Shown: positions 15,214 to 24,322 of the stretch, piece after piece | How positions within the stretch are numbered: position 1 is the stretch's first letter | Layout: each line of letters begins with the position of its first letter | NCBI RefSeq assembly: GCF_025905425.1 | Contig: NZ_CP109603.1 | Location: forward strand, 1,028,001-1,092,000 | Direction: 5' to 3' | Length of the DNA: 64,000 bases | Source of the DNA: Pseudomonas putida | Lineage (GTDB): Bacteria; Pseudomonadota; Gammaproteobacteria; Pseudomonadales; Pseudomonadaceae | Program-made: the position numbers and the translations under genes | Notes under the pieces: generated by a model | What the model was told of the DNA's origin: nothing | The model's input: the letters and a program-made list of their open reading frames with translations, nothing else | Databases searched by the model: none

Positions 15214-17694
15214 TCAAAAACTGGCCTTGACCGACACCATGAAATTACGCGGCTCCCCGTAATAGTTACCAAACGTCTCCGTCCCGATACTGGCGTAGTA
15301 CCGCTTGTCAAACAGGTTGTTGCCGTTGAGCGCCACCGACCAGGTGTCATCGATGCGATAACCGATCCGACCATTCCAGACCGCATACCCCGCCTGGCTG
15401 ATTTTCTCGCCACTGGCAGGCGAAACCCGGAAATTGTCGCTTTGCGCATTGACCCCGGCCCCCAGGCTGAACCGCTCGAAGGCGCCACCGAGGGTGTACT
15501 CGCCCCACAGGCGCAGCACATGCCGAGGCACGTAGCTGTTGAACGCCGCGCCGTTCAGGTTGGTGTCGATGTCGTCGAGTGTCTTGGTCTGGGTGTAGGT
15601 GTACCCCGCAAGCAGTTGCAGGCGCTCGATGACTTCGCCACTGATCTCGGCCTCGAAACCCTGGGCGCGGACCTTGCCGGCGTTCACGTAGCAGTAGCCA
15701 TCGGAGGAGGGGCACGACGAGTTGTAGTCAGTCTGCGCCTGGTCCTTCTGAAGGGTGCGGAACAGGTTGAAGGCACCGTTCAAGCGCCCGTCGAACCAGG
15801 CCCCCTTGATGCCCAGCTCATAGCTCTGGCCCACCAGCGGTTTGAGCGCTGAACCGGCTTCGTCCCGGTAGCTGCCTTGCGGCGTGAAGATGTCCGAGTA
15901 GCTGGCGTAGGCCGTCAGGTTTTCGTTCAAGTCCAGCAGCACGCCGGCAAAGGGCGTGACCTGCCCGGTCTCGCGGGTGTTGGCGTGCTGCGGCGGCGTA
16001 CCGGTATCGATGAAGACGGTATCGGTCTCGGCGTTGTACCAGCTCACCCGGCCGCCCACCACCAGGGTCAAAGGGTCGGCCAGTTTCAGGCGCAGGGTCG
16101 AGTAGAGGCCTTTTTGGGTGGTCACAGACTTGACCGGGCCACCGCGCGATGAGTGCTCGATGAAGTAGCTGTCATCCGGCTCGGGGATGAACTTGTCGGG
16201 GTTGAACACATTCTGCCGTTGCGGCAGAAACGCTACCGAGTAGAAGTCATCTTTCTTCGAGCGGCTGGCGTTCATGCCCAGCACCAGTTCATGTTGCTGG
16301 CCGAACGCGTCGAACTTGCCATCCACGTAGGCGTCCAGGCCGTAATCGACCTGGTCGTAGTCATACATGCTGCCTAGCATGCCAGTGGTATCGGTGCCGG
16401 GGGTCACCGCACCGGAGGCGAAGGCGTACTTGATGTCCTGGGTGTTCTTTGTATAAACACTGGCCACCTTGAGCTTCCAGTCTTCGTTGAGCTGATGAGT
16501 CAGATCACTGAACACGGTGGTGCGCTGGCTGCGCCAGGTATTCCACGAAGGGTCGAGGCAGGTCGAGCGGCTGAGTTTCAGGTCGCTGCGGTCCCGGTAG
16601 CGCGGCAGGCCACCCCAGCACGGGTTGGCGTCCACATCTTCGTAAGCAACCCCCAGCCCCAGCGTCGTGTCGGGGCTCACATCGAAGTCGAGCGCGCCGT
16701 AGTACACCTGGTCCTTGCGGTTGGCGTCGTCGACAAAGTAGTGCCGGCTCTGCTCGGCCACCACCGCCCGGCCACGCAGGGTGCCGGCCGCGTTCAGCGG
16801 GCCACCGGTGTCGAGTTGCCCGCGGTAGTTGTCCCAACTGCCACCGGACAGGGTGATGTCGGTATGCGCAGCCGCCAGGCCACGCTTGCGCACGAAGTTC
16901 ACCCCGCCAGCAGTGCCGCCCGACCCTTTCATCATCCCGGCTGCGCCGCGCAACACCTCCACCCGGTCGTAGTACGCCATGTCACTGCTGAAGCTGTCGG
17001 CCTGGACATAAAGATTGCCCATGTCCAGCGGCACGCCGTCGTACTGGTACTGGCCCGACATGCGGAACCCGCGCGAATAGAAGTATTTGCCACCCATGGT
17101 CGAGTCGTACACGGTGATGCCGGGTGTCTTCTCCATGACCTGATCAATGGTGTACAGGTTCTGGTCGTCCATTATCTTGCGCGTCATCACCGTGACCGAT
17201 TGCGGCGTTTCCTTGAGCGAATGCTCACCTTTGCCGATGGTCACGGCGCCCGTGGTGTACGAGCCGCTGTTTTCCGTGGTCGCCCCCAGCACCTGGCTGG
17301 TGATGTTGGTGGCACCCAGCTCCAGCGCCGAGCCTGAGGACGGCACGGCCCGCAGCACATAAGTGCCGTTGGCCTGCGGCTCGGCTTGCAGGCCGCTGCC
17401 TGCCAGAATCTGGCTAAAGCCCTCGCTAATACCGAACGCACCTTTGAGCCCTGCGCTGTGCAAACCGTCTGTTTGCTTTGCATCGAACGACAACGCCGCG
17501 CCCGCCGCGCTGGCAAAACGGCTGAGGACTTCGGCAAGGCTTCCCCCGGCAATGTCGAACGACCTTAGGCCGCTATGCTGCACCGACGCGGGCGCCGCAA
17601 ACGTCACCATGGGCCAGGCACCGACGGTGGTTGCCGCCAACAGCCCGACGTTTACCGCAATCGCCAGACGACCACGCTTGAACTCTGCAGACAT
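15214..17694 (-). CDS. TonB-dependent siderophore receptor with signalling domain (FpvA/PupB type)
   Basis: An 826-residue outer-membrane receptor. After a signal peptide (about 1-32) comes an STN signalling domain (about 40-125, containing RSFDIAGGSLAEVLSRFA). The plug domain (about 150-265) has SLKETPQSVTVMTRKIM and VEVLRGAAGMMKGSGGTAGG, and a beta-barrel ends in the terminal phenylalanine (FMVSVKASF). A TTG nine codons upstream is open, but GGGGGAGG sits 6 bp before the ATG at 17694. It lies 96 bp after the FecR gene. The STN domain and the sigma/FecR partners indicate cell-surface signalling in response to a ferric siderophore. The siderophore cannot be named from sequence alone. Confidence 0.92.
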   Translation of the reverse strand: MSAEFKRGRLAIAVNVGLLAATTVGAWPMVTFAAPASVQHSGLRSFDIAGGSLAEVLSRFASAAGAALSFDAKQTDGLHSAGLKGAFGISEGFSQILAGSGLQAEPQANGTYVLRAVPSSGSALELGATNITSQVLGATTENSGSYTTGAVTIGKGEHSLKETPQSVTVMTRKIMDDQNLYTIDQVMEKTPGITVYDSTMGGKYFYSRGFRMSGQYQYDGVPLDMGNLYVQADSFSSDMAYYDRVEVLRGAAGMMKGSGGTAGGVNFVRKRGLAAAHTDITLSGGSWDNYRGQLDTGGPLNAAGTLRGRAVVAEQSRHYFVDDANRKDQVYYGALDFDVSPDTTLGLGVAYEDVDANPCWGGLPRYRDRSDLKLSRSTCLDPSWNTWRSQRTTVFSDLTHQLNEDWKLKVASVYTKNTQDIKYAFASGAVTPGTDTTGMLGSMYDYDQVDYGLDAYVDGKFDAFGQQHELVLGMNASRSKKDDFYSVAFLPQRQNVFNPDKFIPEPDDSYFIEHSSRGGPVKSVTTQKGLYSTLRLKLADPLTLVVGGRVSWYNAETDTVFIDTGTPPQHANTRETGQVTPFAGVLLDLNENLTAYASYSDIFTPQGSYRDEAGSALKPLVGQSYELGIKGAWFDGRLNGAFNLFRTLQKDQAQTDYNSSCPSSDGYCYVNAGKVRAQGFEAEISGEVIERLQLLAGYTYTQTKTLDDIDTNLNGAAFNSYVPRHVLRLWGEYTLGGAFERFSLGAGVNAQSDNFRVSPASGEKISQAGYAVWNGRIGYRIDDTWSVALNGNNLFDKRYYASIGTETFGNYYGEPRNFMVSVKASF

Positions 17695-17790
17695 GCCAAT
17701 CCTCCCCCTGAAAACGATCAATGAATCCCATTGGGGGATAAGCCGAACGATGCGAAAAAAAAGTGCAAAAGCCCCGAAAGTTTTTTCAGC

Positions 17791-18756
17791 TCAGCGTGGC
17801 TGCGGGCTGGCAGGCGGTGACACGTTGACCCAGAAACGGCTGTAGCGCGTGACGCGTAACGAAAAGCCGCTTTCCAGTGACGCAAGCGCCCGGTCGGTGT
17901 CATCGATGGGGAATGCGCCAGATACCTTCAACTGGGCAATACGCGGGTCGCAGCGCAGCACGCCGGGGCGATAGCGCGACAGGTCCGCCAGCAGTTCGGC
18001 CAAGGGGCGATCGAGGGCGATGATGCTGCCTTGTTGCCAGGCCCCTACAGACGCGTCATTGCGCCGTAGTGCCCCCACCGAACGGTCAGAAAAAGCAATG
18101 GATTGCCCCGCCTCCACACGCACTGCCAACGCACCGCTGGATGCCCTGACTTCCACCGCCTTTTCGAGGACTGCCACCTCGCCGCCCAGGGATTGGGCGC
18201 GAACGATAAAGCGCGTGCCCAGCGCGCGTACCTGGCCATGCGGGGTACGCACCGTGAACGGCCGTTGTGCAGGGTCGACAGCCGTGGCCACCAGTACCTC
18301 ACCCCGCAGCAGTTCCAGCACCCGTTGCTGGCCGTCGTACTTGAGGTTCACCGACGTGTCGGTGTTCAGCAGCAGCGAGCTGCCATCTGGCAACCGAAAT
18401 GCGCGGCGTTCACCTACAGCAGTGCGGTAGTCGGCAAACAGCTGCTGGGAGGCATCGCTGCGCCAACCCAGCCAGCCCAGCGACGTGGCTGGCACCAGTA
18501 TCACGACGCTGCGCAACAGCTGGCGCCGAGAACGCTCGGCACCGCGCAAGGCAGGTGCCGCCAGGGCGCCGGGCACGCGGGTCATCTGTTCGCCCACGGC
18601 GGCCATGCGCTGCCAGGCTTGATGATGGGCAGGGTCGGCAACCAGCCAGGCGTTCCAGGCGCTGCGGTCTGCATCGGTTGCAGTGCCGGACTGAAGCCTC
18701 GCGTACCAGCGGGCGGCGGCGCTGATGGCTTGTAACTCGGCGGGCGAAAGGCTCAT
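17791..18756 (-). CDS. FecR-family anti-sigma regulator
   Basis: A 321-residue protein. The cytoplasmic N-terminal domain (about 1-85, AISAAARWYARLQSGTATDADRS-like) binds the sigma factor. One membrane segment follows near residues 90-110 (SVVILVPATSLGWLGW), then the periplasmic FecR domain (YRTAVGERRAFRLPDGSSLL, LNTDTSVNLKY, VRTPHGQVRALGTRF) and a C-terminal STN-like region (PLAELLADLSRYRPG). It relays the receptor signal to the sigma factor. The ATG at 18756 overlaps the sigma stop by 4 bp (ATGA). Longer upstream starts lie inside the sigma gene and are rejected. Confidence 0.9.
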   Translation of the reverse strand: MSLSPAELQAISAAARWYARLQSGTATDADRSAWNAWLVADPAHHQAWQRMAAVGEQMTRVPGALAAPALRGAERSRRQLLRSVVILVPATSLGWLGWRSDASQQLFADYRTAVGERRAFRLPDGSSLLLNTDTSVNLKYDGQQRVLELLRGEVLVATAVDPAQRPFTVRTPHGQVRALGTRFIVRAQSLGGEVAVLEKAVEVRASSGALAVRVEAGQSIAFSDRSVGALRRNDASVGAWQQGSIIALDRPLAELLADLSRYRPGVLRCDPRIAQLKVSGAFPIDDTDRALASLESGFSLRVTRYSRFWVNVSPPASPQPR

Positions 18757-19268
18757 GCCAGTTGCAACTGCATCAAACAGCAATGCTCCATGGCCTTGGC
18801 CATGTGGTTGTTGACGCTGCGCACGCTGATGTTCAAGCGCTCGGCAATCTGCGGGTAGGTCAGGCCATCGAACTGCGACAACATGAACACCTGCTTGACC
18901 TTGGGGCCAAGCCCCTGCAGCAGGCGGTCGATTTCCACCAGTGCCTGCAACAGGATCGCCTGTTCCTCCAGCGACGGCTGCAGGGCTCCCGGCAGGGTAG
19001 CCAAGGCGTCCAGGTAGGCTTGCTCCAGTGAGCGCCGGCGGATCAGGTCGATCAGCAAGCCCTTGGCGATTCTCGACAGGTAGGGGCGCGGCTCGCGAAT
19101 CTCCAGCGCGGTGCGTGCCTTGATCACCCGCACGAAGGTGTCTTGCGTCAAGTCGGCGGCATCGAACGCATTGCCCAGGCGTTTGCGCAGCCAGCCATTG
19201 AGCCAGCCGTGATGATCGCAGTACAGGTCATTGACGGCGCTACGCAGGGATAGATCATTGGCGGGCAT
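18753..19268 (-). CDS. ECF sigma factor of the iron-starvation (FecI/PupI) type
   Basis: A 171-residue extracytoplasmic-function sigma factor. Region 2 is seen in DAADLTQDTFVRVIKAR and EPRPYLSRIAKGLLIDLIRR. Region 4 is seen in KQVFMLSQFDGLTYPQIAER and ISVRSVNNHMAKAM. This is the FecI-like subgroup, which directs transcription of the partner TonB receptor. It is the first gene of a sigma/anti-sigma/receptor set on the - strand. A Fur-box-like sequence lies 23 bp upstream of its start, consistent with derepression under iron limitation. Confidence 0.92.
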   Translation of the reverse strand: MPANDLSLRSAVNDLYCDHHGWLNGWLRKRLGNAFDAADLTQDTFVRVIKARTALEIREPRPYLSRIAKGLLIDLIRRRSLEQAYLDALATLPGALQPSLEEQAILLQALVEIDRLLQGLGPKVKQVFMLSQFDGLTYPQIAERLNISVRSVNNHMAKAMEHCCLMQLQLA

Positions 19269-19290
19269 GATGGTGGAATAGTTCGCGAGT

Positions 19291-19309
19291 GGTAATGAAT
19301 CTTATTGTC
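19291..19309 (-). promoter_or_regulatory. Candidate Fur box before the ECF sigma gene
   Basis: GGTAATGAATCTTATTGTC matches the 19-bp Fur consensus at 13 of 19 positions by my count. It is centred about 32 bp upstream of the sigma-factor start, where a Fur dimer would block the promoter. Iron-starvation sigma genes of pseudomonads are usually Fur-controlled. Confidence 0.5.
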
Positions 19310-19336
19310 GTGCGCCCCGTAGTTTTTTTGCAATAG

Positions 19337-20671
19337 CTACAAAGATTCAAGAAACACAAGAATCGCCTGCCGCGCCTGCTTGCCAAGCGCCACATAGCGT
19401 TGCCGGGCAACTTCTGCCTCACCGCCATGCCAGACAATGGCTTCTTCCAAGGTGCGCGCTCGGCCGTCGTGCAGATAGCCACTGCCGGGGGTGATCCGTT
19501 CGCTGAGGCCAAGCCCCCACAGCGCAGGCGTGCGCCATTGCCGGCCGTTGGCGAGATAGTCTTCACGGCCATCCGCCAGGCCAGCGCCCATGTCGTGCAG
19601 CAACAGGTCGGTGTAGGGCGCGATGCGCTGCTGGGTCAGCGCCGGATAAAGCGGATGTGTGTCGGTGATCAGCTCAGGGCGGTGGCAGGCGGTGCAGCCA
19701 CTGGCAGCGAACAGTTTTTCGCCCTCAATGACCGCAGGATCGGCCTGTTGTCGACGGGCCGGCACGGCCAGGTGAGCGAGGTAGAAATGCACGTCGCCGA
19801 GCTGCAGGGCGTCCAGCTCTGGCTCGCCGCCGTGCGGCGCCTGGGCGCAGGCCTGTTGAGTGGGCGTGCAGTTCTGCACGGGGGCGAGCGTAGAGGTAAT
19901 GCCAAGATCGCCAAGCATGGCGTGGGCGATCTGTTGGCGCAGGTCCGGCTGGTTGGCCTTGAGGCCAAAACGGCCTGCCTCGGTGCGCTGGCGCTCGACG
20001 CTCCACACCTGGTTGACGTGCCCGGTCACGCCGTCTGGTTTGGCTTCAGAGGCCATGGCCTGCAGGGTGCTCGCATCGATAGCCTCCAGCAAACCGAGGC
20101 CGATTACCGGCGAGCCCACCCTTGCCGAGGTTAACACCGCATCCAGCGGCCCGTAGGCCAGCTCACGCAGGTCGACACGTGGCTTGCGTAGCATGACGGT
20201 TTCGCCATCGCCCAGTTGCACCGCGTGCTCCTGCCAGTAGACATGGGCGCGCCCCTCACCCGGCACGCCAGGCACGCCCAGTTCGTTAAGCTGGTCGCCA
20301 TAGACGGGGTGTGGCTTCGGCCCTCCGTGGCCATCGTGCCCCGGCAGGGACAAGCGCAACAACATGCTGCGCATCGGCTGCCCGTGTTCAGGCGCCTGGC
20401 CACGGCCGTTCTTGGGGTGGCAGGCGATGCACGAAACCCGGTTGTACAGCGGCCCAAGGCCATCCACCGCGTCGTCGCGCGAGGGGGCAACCACCCAGGC
20501 CTGACGGAACAGGCTGCGCCCGCGGAAGAAGCGTTCCAGTTGGCCTTCGTCGAGCCCGGATAATGGCTGGGAATAGGCCTCCCGGTTTGCTGCGGTGTGC
20601 GTGGTCTCGGCGCTGGCGAGCAGGCTCGTCAGCAAACCGACCGATAACCAGGCTGCACGCACGGCGGTCAA
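19337..20671 (-). CDS. Di-heme cytochrome c (DHOR / putative thiol oxidoreductase family)
   Basis: A 444-residue periplasmic protein with an N-terminal signal peptide (about 1-21) and two heme c sites, SCIACH (Cys81-His85) and GCTACH (Cys326-His330). The surrounding pattern (PLYNRVSCIACHPKNGRG, RTPALWGLGLS, YLHDGRARTLEEAIVWHGGE) is that of the di-heme oxidoreductase family, often found in iron-uptake operons. The start is uncertain: a TTG at 20671 overlaps the preceding stop (TTGA), and a GTG at 20662 is the alternative. It is the last gene of a three-gene operon behind a TonB receptor and a periplasmic binding protein. Confidence 0.85.
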   Translation of the reverse strand: MTAVRAAWLSVGLLTSLLASAETTHTAANREAYSQPLSGLDEGQLERFFRGRSLFRQAWVVAPSRDDAVDGLGPLYNRVSCIACHPKNGRGQAPEHGQPMRSMLLRLSLPGHDGHGGPKPHPVYGDQLNELGVPGVPGEGRAHVYWQEHAVQLGDGETVMLRKPRVDLRELAYGPLDAVLTSARVGSPVIGLGLLEAIDASTLQAMASEAKPDGVTGHVNQVWSVERQRTEAGRFGLKANQPDLRQQIAHAMLGDLGITSTLAPVQNCTPTQQACAQAPHGGEPELDALQLGDVHFYLAHLAVPARRQQADPAVIEGEKLFAASGCTACHRPELITDTHPLYPALTQQRIAPYTDLLLHDMGAGLADGREDYLANGRQWRTPALWGLGLSERITPGSGYLHDGRARTLEEAIVWHGGEAEVARQRYVALGKQARQAILVFLESL

Positions 20672-21969
20672 TACCCCAAGCCTTCGAGCAAACGGGCAGC
20701 CTCTGCCCGGTGGAGCGCGGCCTGGAACTGCCAGCTGATTTCCCTGCGGCCGAGTTCGTCCTCGTCGCTTGCCGGTGCTTGCGTCATGCCCTTGTCCTGG
20801 CGCGCCGCGAACAGTGCCAGCAAGGGTTTCGCCTCGGCTTGCCCGGCATCCAGGGGCGGCGCGGTCAACTGTTGGCGTATTGCGCCAACGTCCAGCCCAG
20901 CCGCTTCGGCAGCGTGCAGCCGAGCCCAGAGTTCGCCCAAAGCTTCATGGGGCATGCCCAACCATTGGGTGAACAAGGCGCTGATCAATGCCAGGCGTTC
21001 GCGTGAGCTGCCGTTGCCATAGTCATAGGCACCGACGCCTGCGGCAACGAACGGGTCATGATAGCCGGCCGGCAATTGCCGATAGACACTGGGGCGCACC
21101 GGCAGCTTGCGGATGTCGGCATCGGCCAGCAGCCCCTGGCCTGCCTCAGACAGCACGAACTGCGCAAACGCCCTGGCACCGGCCAACGCCTGGCTGTGGG
21201 CGGTGATCGCAATAAACGCAGGGTTGAGGCCGCCATGGGCCGGATAGACGAAATCCACCGGTTCGCCATTGGCCTTGGCGGAGGCGACAAAGAAATCAAT
21301 CGACAACCCAACCGCTGCGCGCCCGCTGGTGACTTCATCACTGACCAGGGTGCCACCCCGGCTCACCAGGCGCGCCTGCCCGGCCAGCTCGCTCCAGAGG
21401 GCCCAGCCGCGTTCCCAGCCATAAGCACGCAACACGATATCCAGCAGTACCGGGGCAAAGCCGACCCGGCCTGGGTCCGGCAGGGCAACGCGCCCGCGCA
21501 GTCGTGCATCGAGCAGGTCCGGCCAATCCCTGGGCGTCGGCACCCCCAGTGCTTCCAGCGACGTGGCGTTTATGGCAAAGCCGTAACCCGCCAATTCGGT
21601 TGCCTGGTACAGCTGCCGTTGGTCACGCAATGACAAGCCACCAATCTGTGCCGGCAAACCCTTCAGGTTGATGCCCAGGGGTTGCCAACTGCCCGCTTTC
21701 GCCAGCCGGGCGAAGTTGCCCGGTGACGGTGCCCAATAGACATCGACACCGCCCTGCTGCGCTTGCAGCAGGTAGGGCAGGGCATCGAAACCCTGTCGCC
21801 AGAGGATGTGCAGGCGATACTCCGGGTGGGCTTGAGCAAACCCATCCTCAATCCGCGTCATCACCTCTTCGGGATAGCTGGTCATGACCACCACGGTTTG
21901 CGGGGCGGCGCTTAGCAGCGTGCTGACCGTCAGCAGCAGGCTCGCCAGCCAGCGGTTACAGCGGCACAT
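20668..21969 (-). CDS. Periplasmic substrate-binding protein of ABC type (iron/putrescine-like)
   Basis: A 433-residue protein with a signal peptide (WLASLLLTVSTLLSA, about 7-23) and a type II periplasmic binding fold: TVVVMTSYPEEVMTRIEDGF at the mature N-terminus, VDVYWAPSPGNFARLAKAG, and RGRVALPDPGRVGFAP. The middle matches Fe3+-type and polyamine-type binding proteins. The C-terminal ~110 residues are an extra helical tail. The ATG at 21969 overlaps the end of the upstream receptor gene by 14 bp. No permease or ATPase gene is adjacent, so it must use a distant transporter or act in signalling or ligand hand-over. Confidence 0.8.
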   Translation of the reverse strand: MCRCNRWLASLLLTVSTLLSAAPQTVVVMTSYPEEVMTRIEDGFAQAHPEYRLHILWRQGFDALPYLLQAQQGGVDVYWAPSPGNFARLAKAGSWQPLGINLKGLPAQIGGLSLRDQRQLYQATELAGYGFAINATSLEALGVPTPRDWPDLLDARLRGRVALPDPGRVGFAPVLLDIVLRAYGWERGWALWSELAGQARLVSRGGTLVSDEVTSGRAAVGLSIDFFVASAKANGEPVDFVYPAHGGLNPAFIAITAHSQALAGARAFAQFVLSEAGQGLLADADIRKLPVRPSVYRQLPAGYHDPFVAAGVGAYDYGNGSSRERLALISALFTQWLGMPHEALGELWARLHAAEAAGLDVGAIRQQLTAPPLDAGQAEAKPLLALFAARQDKGMTQAPASDEDELGRREISWQFQAALHRAEAARLLEGLGY

Positions 21970-23998
21970 TGAATTGCACAAAGTATTGACGGCCCATCTC
22001 GGGGTAACCCTCGCTGTACTCATACAGCCGGTCGAACAGGTTGCGAATGCCGCCCTCGATCAACACATCGTTACTGAATCGATAACCGGTCTTGAGGTTG
22101 TACACGGCATAGCCTGGTGCCATCTGGTTGCCGTCAGACGTGTTGTAGCGACGCGATGCGGCCTCCACGCTGGCGGTATGTTGCCAGTCGCCCAGATGCC
22201 ACGCTGCCGAGCCAAACGCGCTGTGGCGTGGGGTGTCGGTAGGGTGCAGAGCGCGGTTGCTGAGGTTCTCGCGGTCAAGAAAGGTGTAGTTTGCCGCCAA
22301 TTCCCAATCGCCCAGGTCGCCATTGATACCCAGTTCCACGCCTTGATTGCGCGCCTTGGCAATGTTCTGGTATTGGCCACAGGGCGCGGCGCAGTTAGCC
22401 TGCGCGGGTACCGTGACGTTTTGAATGGAGTCTTCGATGTTCGCCACGAACAGCGCTGCGTCGAGCTTCCATTGCGGGGCAACCTGGCCGCTGTAACCAA
22501 GTTCGTAGTGCGTCGCCCGCTCGGACTTCAGGTCAGGGCTGGGGATGACCGTGCCGAAGCGGGTCGAGTAGCGATCCTTGATCGTCGCGAAGCGGCTTTT
22601 ACGCGCAACCGTCAGGCGCAGTTGGCCGTTGTCGTGGGTGCCCAGCAGCGGGTTGGTATTGGCAAAGAGGCCAAGCTGCGCGTTGACCGCGTCATTGCTG
22701 CCAGTGGGTTCGTCGTACAGCATGGGCCGCGATGGCGAGTTGGCGTTGGTGCCGTAATTCTGTGCGTCGAGACTCTTGCGGTAGTTGTAAGAGATGCCCC
22801 CAACCACGCTGAATATGTCGTTCAGGCGCAGGGTGTCTTCCAGGGCAATCGATTGGGTCTGGTCGCGGAAATAGGTCTGGGGGTTGGAGCCATCACGGGA
22901 GCGATGCACATCGTCCTTGAAGTGATAGGCAATGCCCAGGCGGTTGGCCTCGCTCAAGGCCAGATCGCCTTCCACCGAAAAACCGCTGCTTTCGTCATCG
23001 TATTTGCTTGGGAAGCCCGGCTGCAGGGCACCGACCACGCCGTTGCGGTACGTGAAGCTTTCCAGCGAGTTCTTGAAGGTGTCGTGGTACACGCGGGTTT
23101 TCAGGGCGTGCTCGCCGAAGCTGGTTTTAGTGGCGATAAAGACACTGGTGTTGTCTGATCGCGGCCACTCCCACCAGCGTGCGCGTTGGCCGGTAGTCGG
23201 CAAGTCGCCGGCGTAGGTTGGCTGGCCCTTGCTCCCTTCCTGCTGAACGTAGCCGAGTACGTATTCATCGGTTTCATTGGGGGTGAAGCCCAGTTTGAAG
23301 CTGAACTTGCTGTCGCGGTGGTCGCTGTTCTCGCGGCGCCCTGCGCCCTGCTGGTTGTTGGTTGGCTTGAAGTCATCGGGCAGCATGGTGTAGTCGTAAT
23401 CGACATACGACACCCCGCCCTGAACCCACCACATGCCTTGGTTGGAGCCAAGGTTCGCGTAACTGCGGTAGGCGTTTACGTTGCCGTGATCGGTGAGTTC
23501 CAGCCCCCCACCCACTTCGCCTTCGAACGCATCGGTCGGACGACGCGTCACCAGGTTGATCGCCCCACCCAAGGTGTTGGGGCCATACAGCAGCGAGGCG
23601 AAGCCCTTGTCCACCTGAATGCGCGACAGGTCGTAGGTGGTAAAACGGCCCAGGTCGATGTTGCCGTCATAAGGCACATAAGTCGGGATGCCGTCGATAA
23701 ACACCGGCACTTGCAGGCGATCGAAACCCCGTACAAACACCACCTGCTCGGCGCGGCCACCGATGTAACCGAGGTTGACCCCTGGGGCCAATGTCAGCGC
23801 ACTGCCGACGGTCTCGCGGTCGTGCAGCCGAATGTCTTTCAGGTCGATGACGCTACCCCCCGTGGACAGCGTTTCGTCCCGTGGTGCGGAGATCTGGATT
23901 TCACCGAGGCTGAAGGTGTTGCTCTGTTCGGCAACAGCGGATTGAGCACCGAGGGCTGCGACGGCAACCATCAGTGTGCGCGGTGTTAGCGGCTTCAT
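21956..23998 (-). CDS. TonB-dependent outer-membrane receptor (substrate unknown)
   Basis: A 680-residue receptor with a signal peptide (about 1-24), a TonB-box-like segment (FSLGEIQISAPRDE), a plug domain (SALTLAPGVNLGYIGGRAEQ, VFVRGFDRLQVPVFIDGIP, GFASLLYGPNTLGGAINLVTRR) and a C-terminal beta-barrel ending FVQFNVPL. It has no STN domain, so it is a transporter without surface signalling. CAGGAGCAG precedes the ATG at 23998. It heads an operon with the binding protein and di-heme cytochrome genes, which suggests uptake of a metal complex; the ligand is not identifiable. Confidence 0.88.
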   Translation of the reverse strand: MKPLTPRTLMVAVAALGAQSAVAEQSNTFSLGEIQISAPRDETLSTGGSVIDLKDIRLHDRETVGSALTLAPGVNLGYIGGRAEQVVFVRGFDRLQVPVFIDGIPTYVPYDGNIDLGRFTTYDLSRIQVDKGFASLLYGPNTLGGAINLVTRRPTDAFEGEVGGGLELTDHGNVNAYRSYANLGSNQGMWWVQGGVSYVDYDYTMLPDDFKPTNNQQGAGRRENSDHRDSKFSFKLGFTPNETDEYVLGYVQQEGSKGQPTYAGDLPTTGQRARWWEWPRSDNTSVFIATKTSFGEHALKTRVYHDTFKNSLESFTYRNGVVGALQPGFPSKYDDESSGFSVEGDLALSEANRLGIAYHFKDDVHRSRDGSNPQTYFRDQTQSIALEDTLRLNDIFSVVGGISYNYRKSLDAQNYGTNANSPSRPMLYDEPTGSNDAVNAQLGLFANTNPLLGTHDNGQLRLTVARKSRFATIKDRYSTRFGTVIPSPDLKSERATHYELGYSGQVAPQWKLDAALFVANIEDSIQNVTVPAQANCAAPCGQYQNIAKARNQGVELGINGDLGDWELAANYTFLDRENLSNRALHPTDTPRHSAFGSAAWHLGDWQHTASVEAASRRYNTSDGNQMAPGYAVYNLKTGYRFSNDVLIEGGIRNLFDRLYEYSEGYPEMGRQYFVQFNVPL

Positions 23999-24322
23999 TA
24001 CTGCTCCTGGGTCGGCCATGGCAGTGGCGGGCCTGGCGACGTCATATATTTTTTTATATAGCGATAGGCGAGCTTATTTGATCCCGACCTCCCCAGAGCG
24101 TGATCAGTCAGCAGTCGCAAAATTTAAAACAGGATGGCAGATTGCCAACCGCGGCAAATCCTAGCGTTGTTTACGGGTGGTTACAACGATGTATACAAAA
24201 ATATATAGCGTGCGGTTCGGCCGAGATCCGCTCGCGAATGTCCCTGTTGAGGCTTGAGGCTTGACCTTGGAGCATACCCGAGGGTTTAGCCTGCTGTTTT
24301 CATTGACTCAGAGGCATTGAAC
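23999..24322. promoter_or_regulatory. Divergent intergenic region with paired AT-rich motif
   Basis: 324 bp without a gene between the divergently transcribed TonB receptor operon (-) and a small membrane protein gene (+). Two AT-rich copies of a motif ending TATATAGCG occur at 24041-24063 (CATATATTTTTTTATATAGCG) and 24191-24210 (GTATACAAAAATATATAGCG), 147 bp apart, one near each gene. They may be operators or promoter elements of a shared regulator. I see no convincing Fur box. Confidence 0.4.

Noticed and set aside
22932..23989. Open frames opposite the TonB receptor gene at 21956-23998
   Set aside because: The receptor has a full set of motifs; the opposite frames have none.
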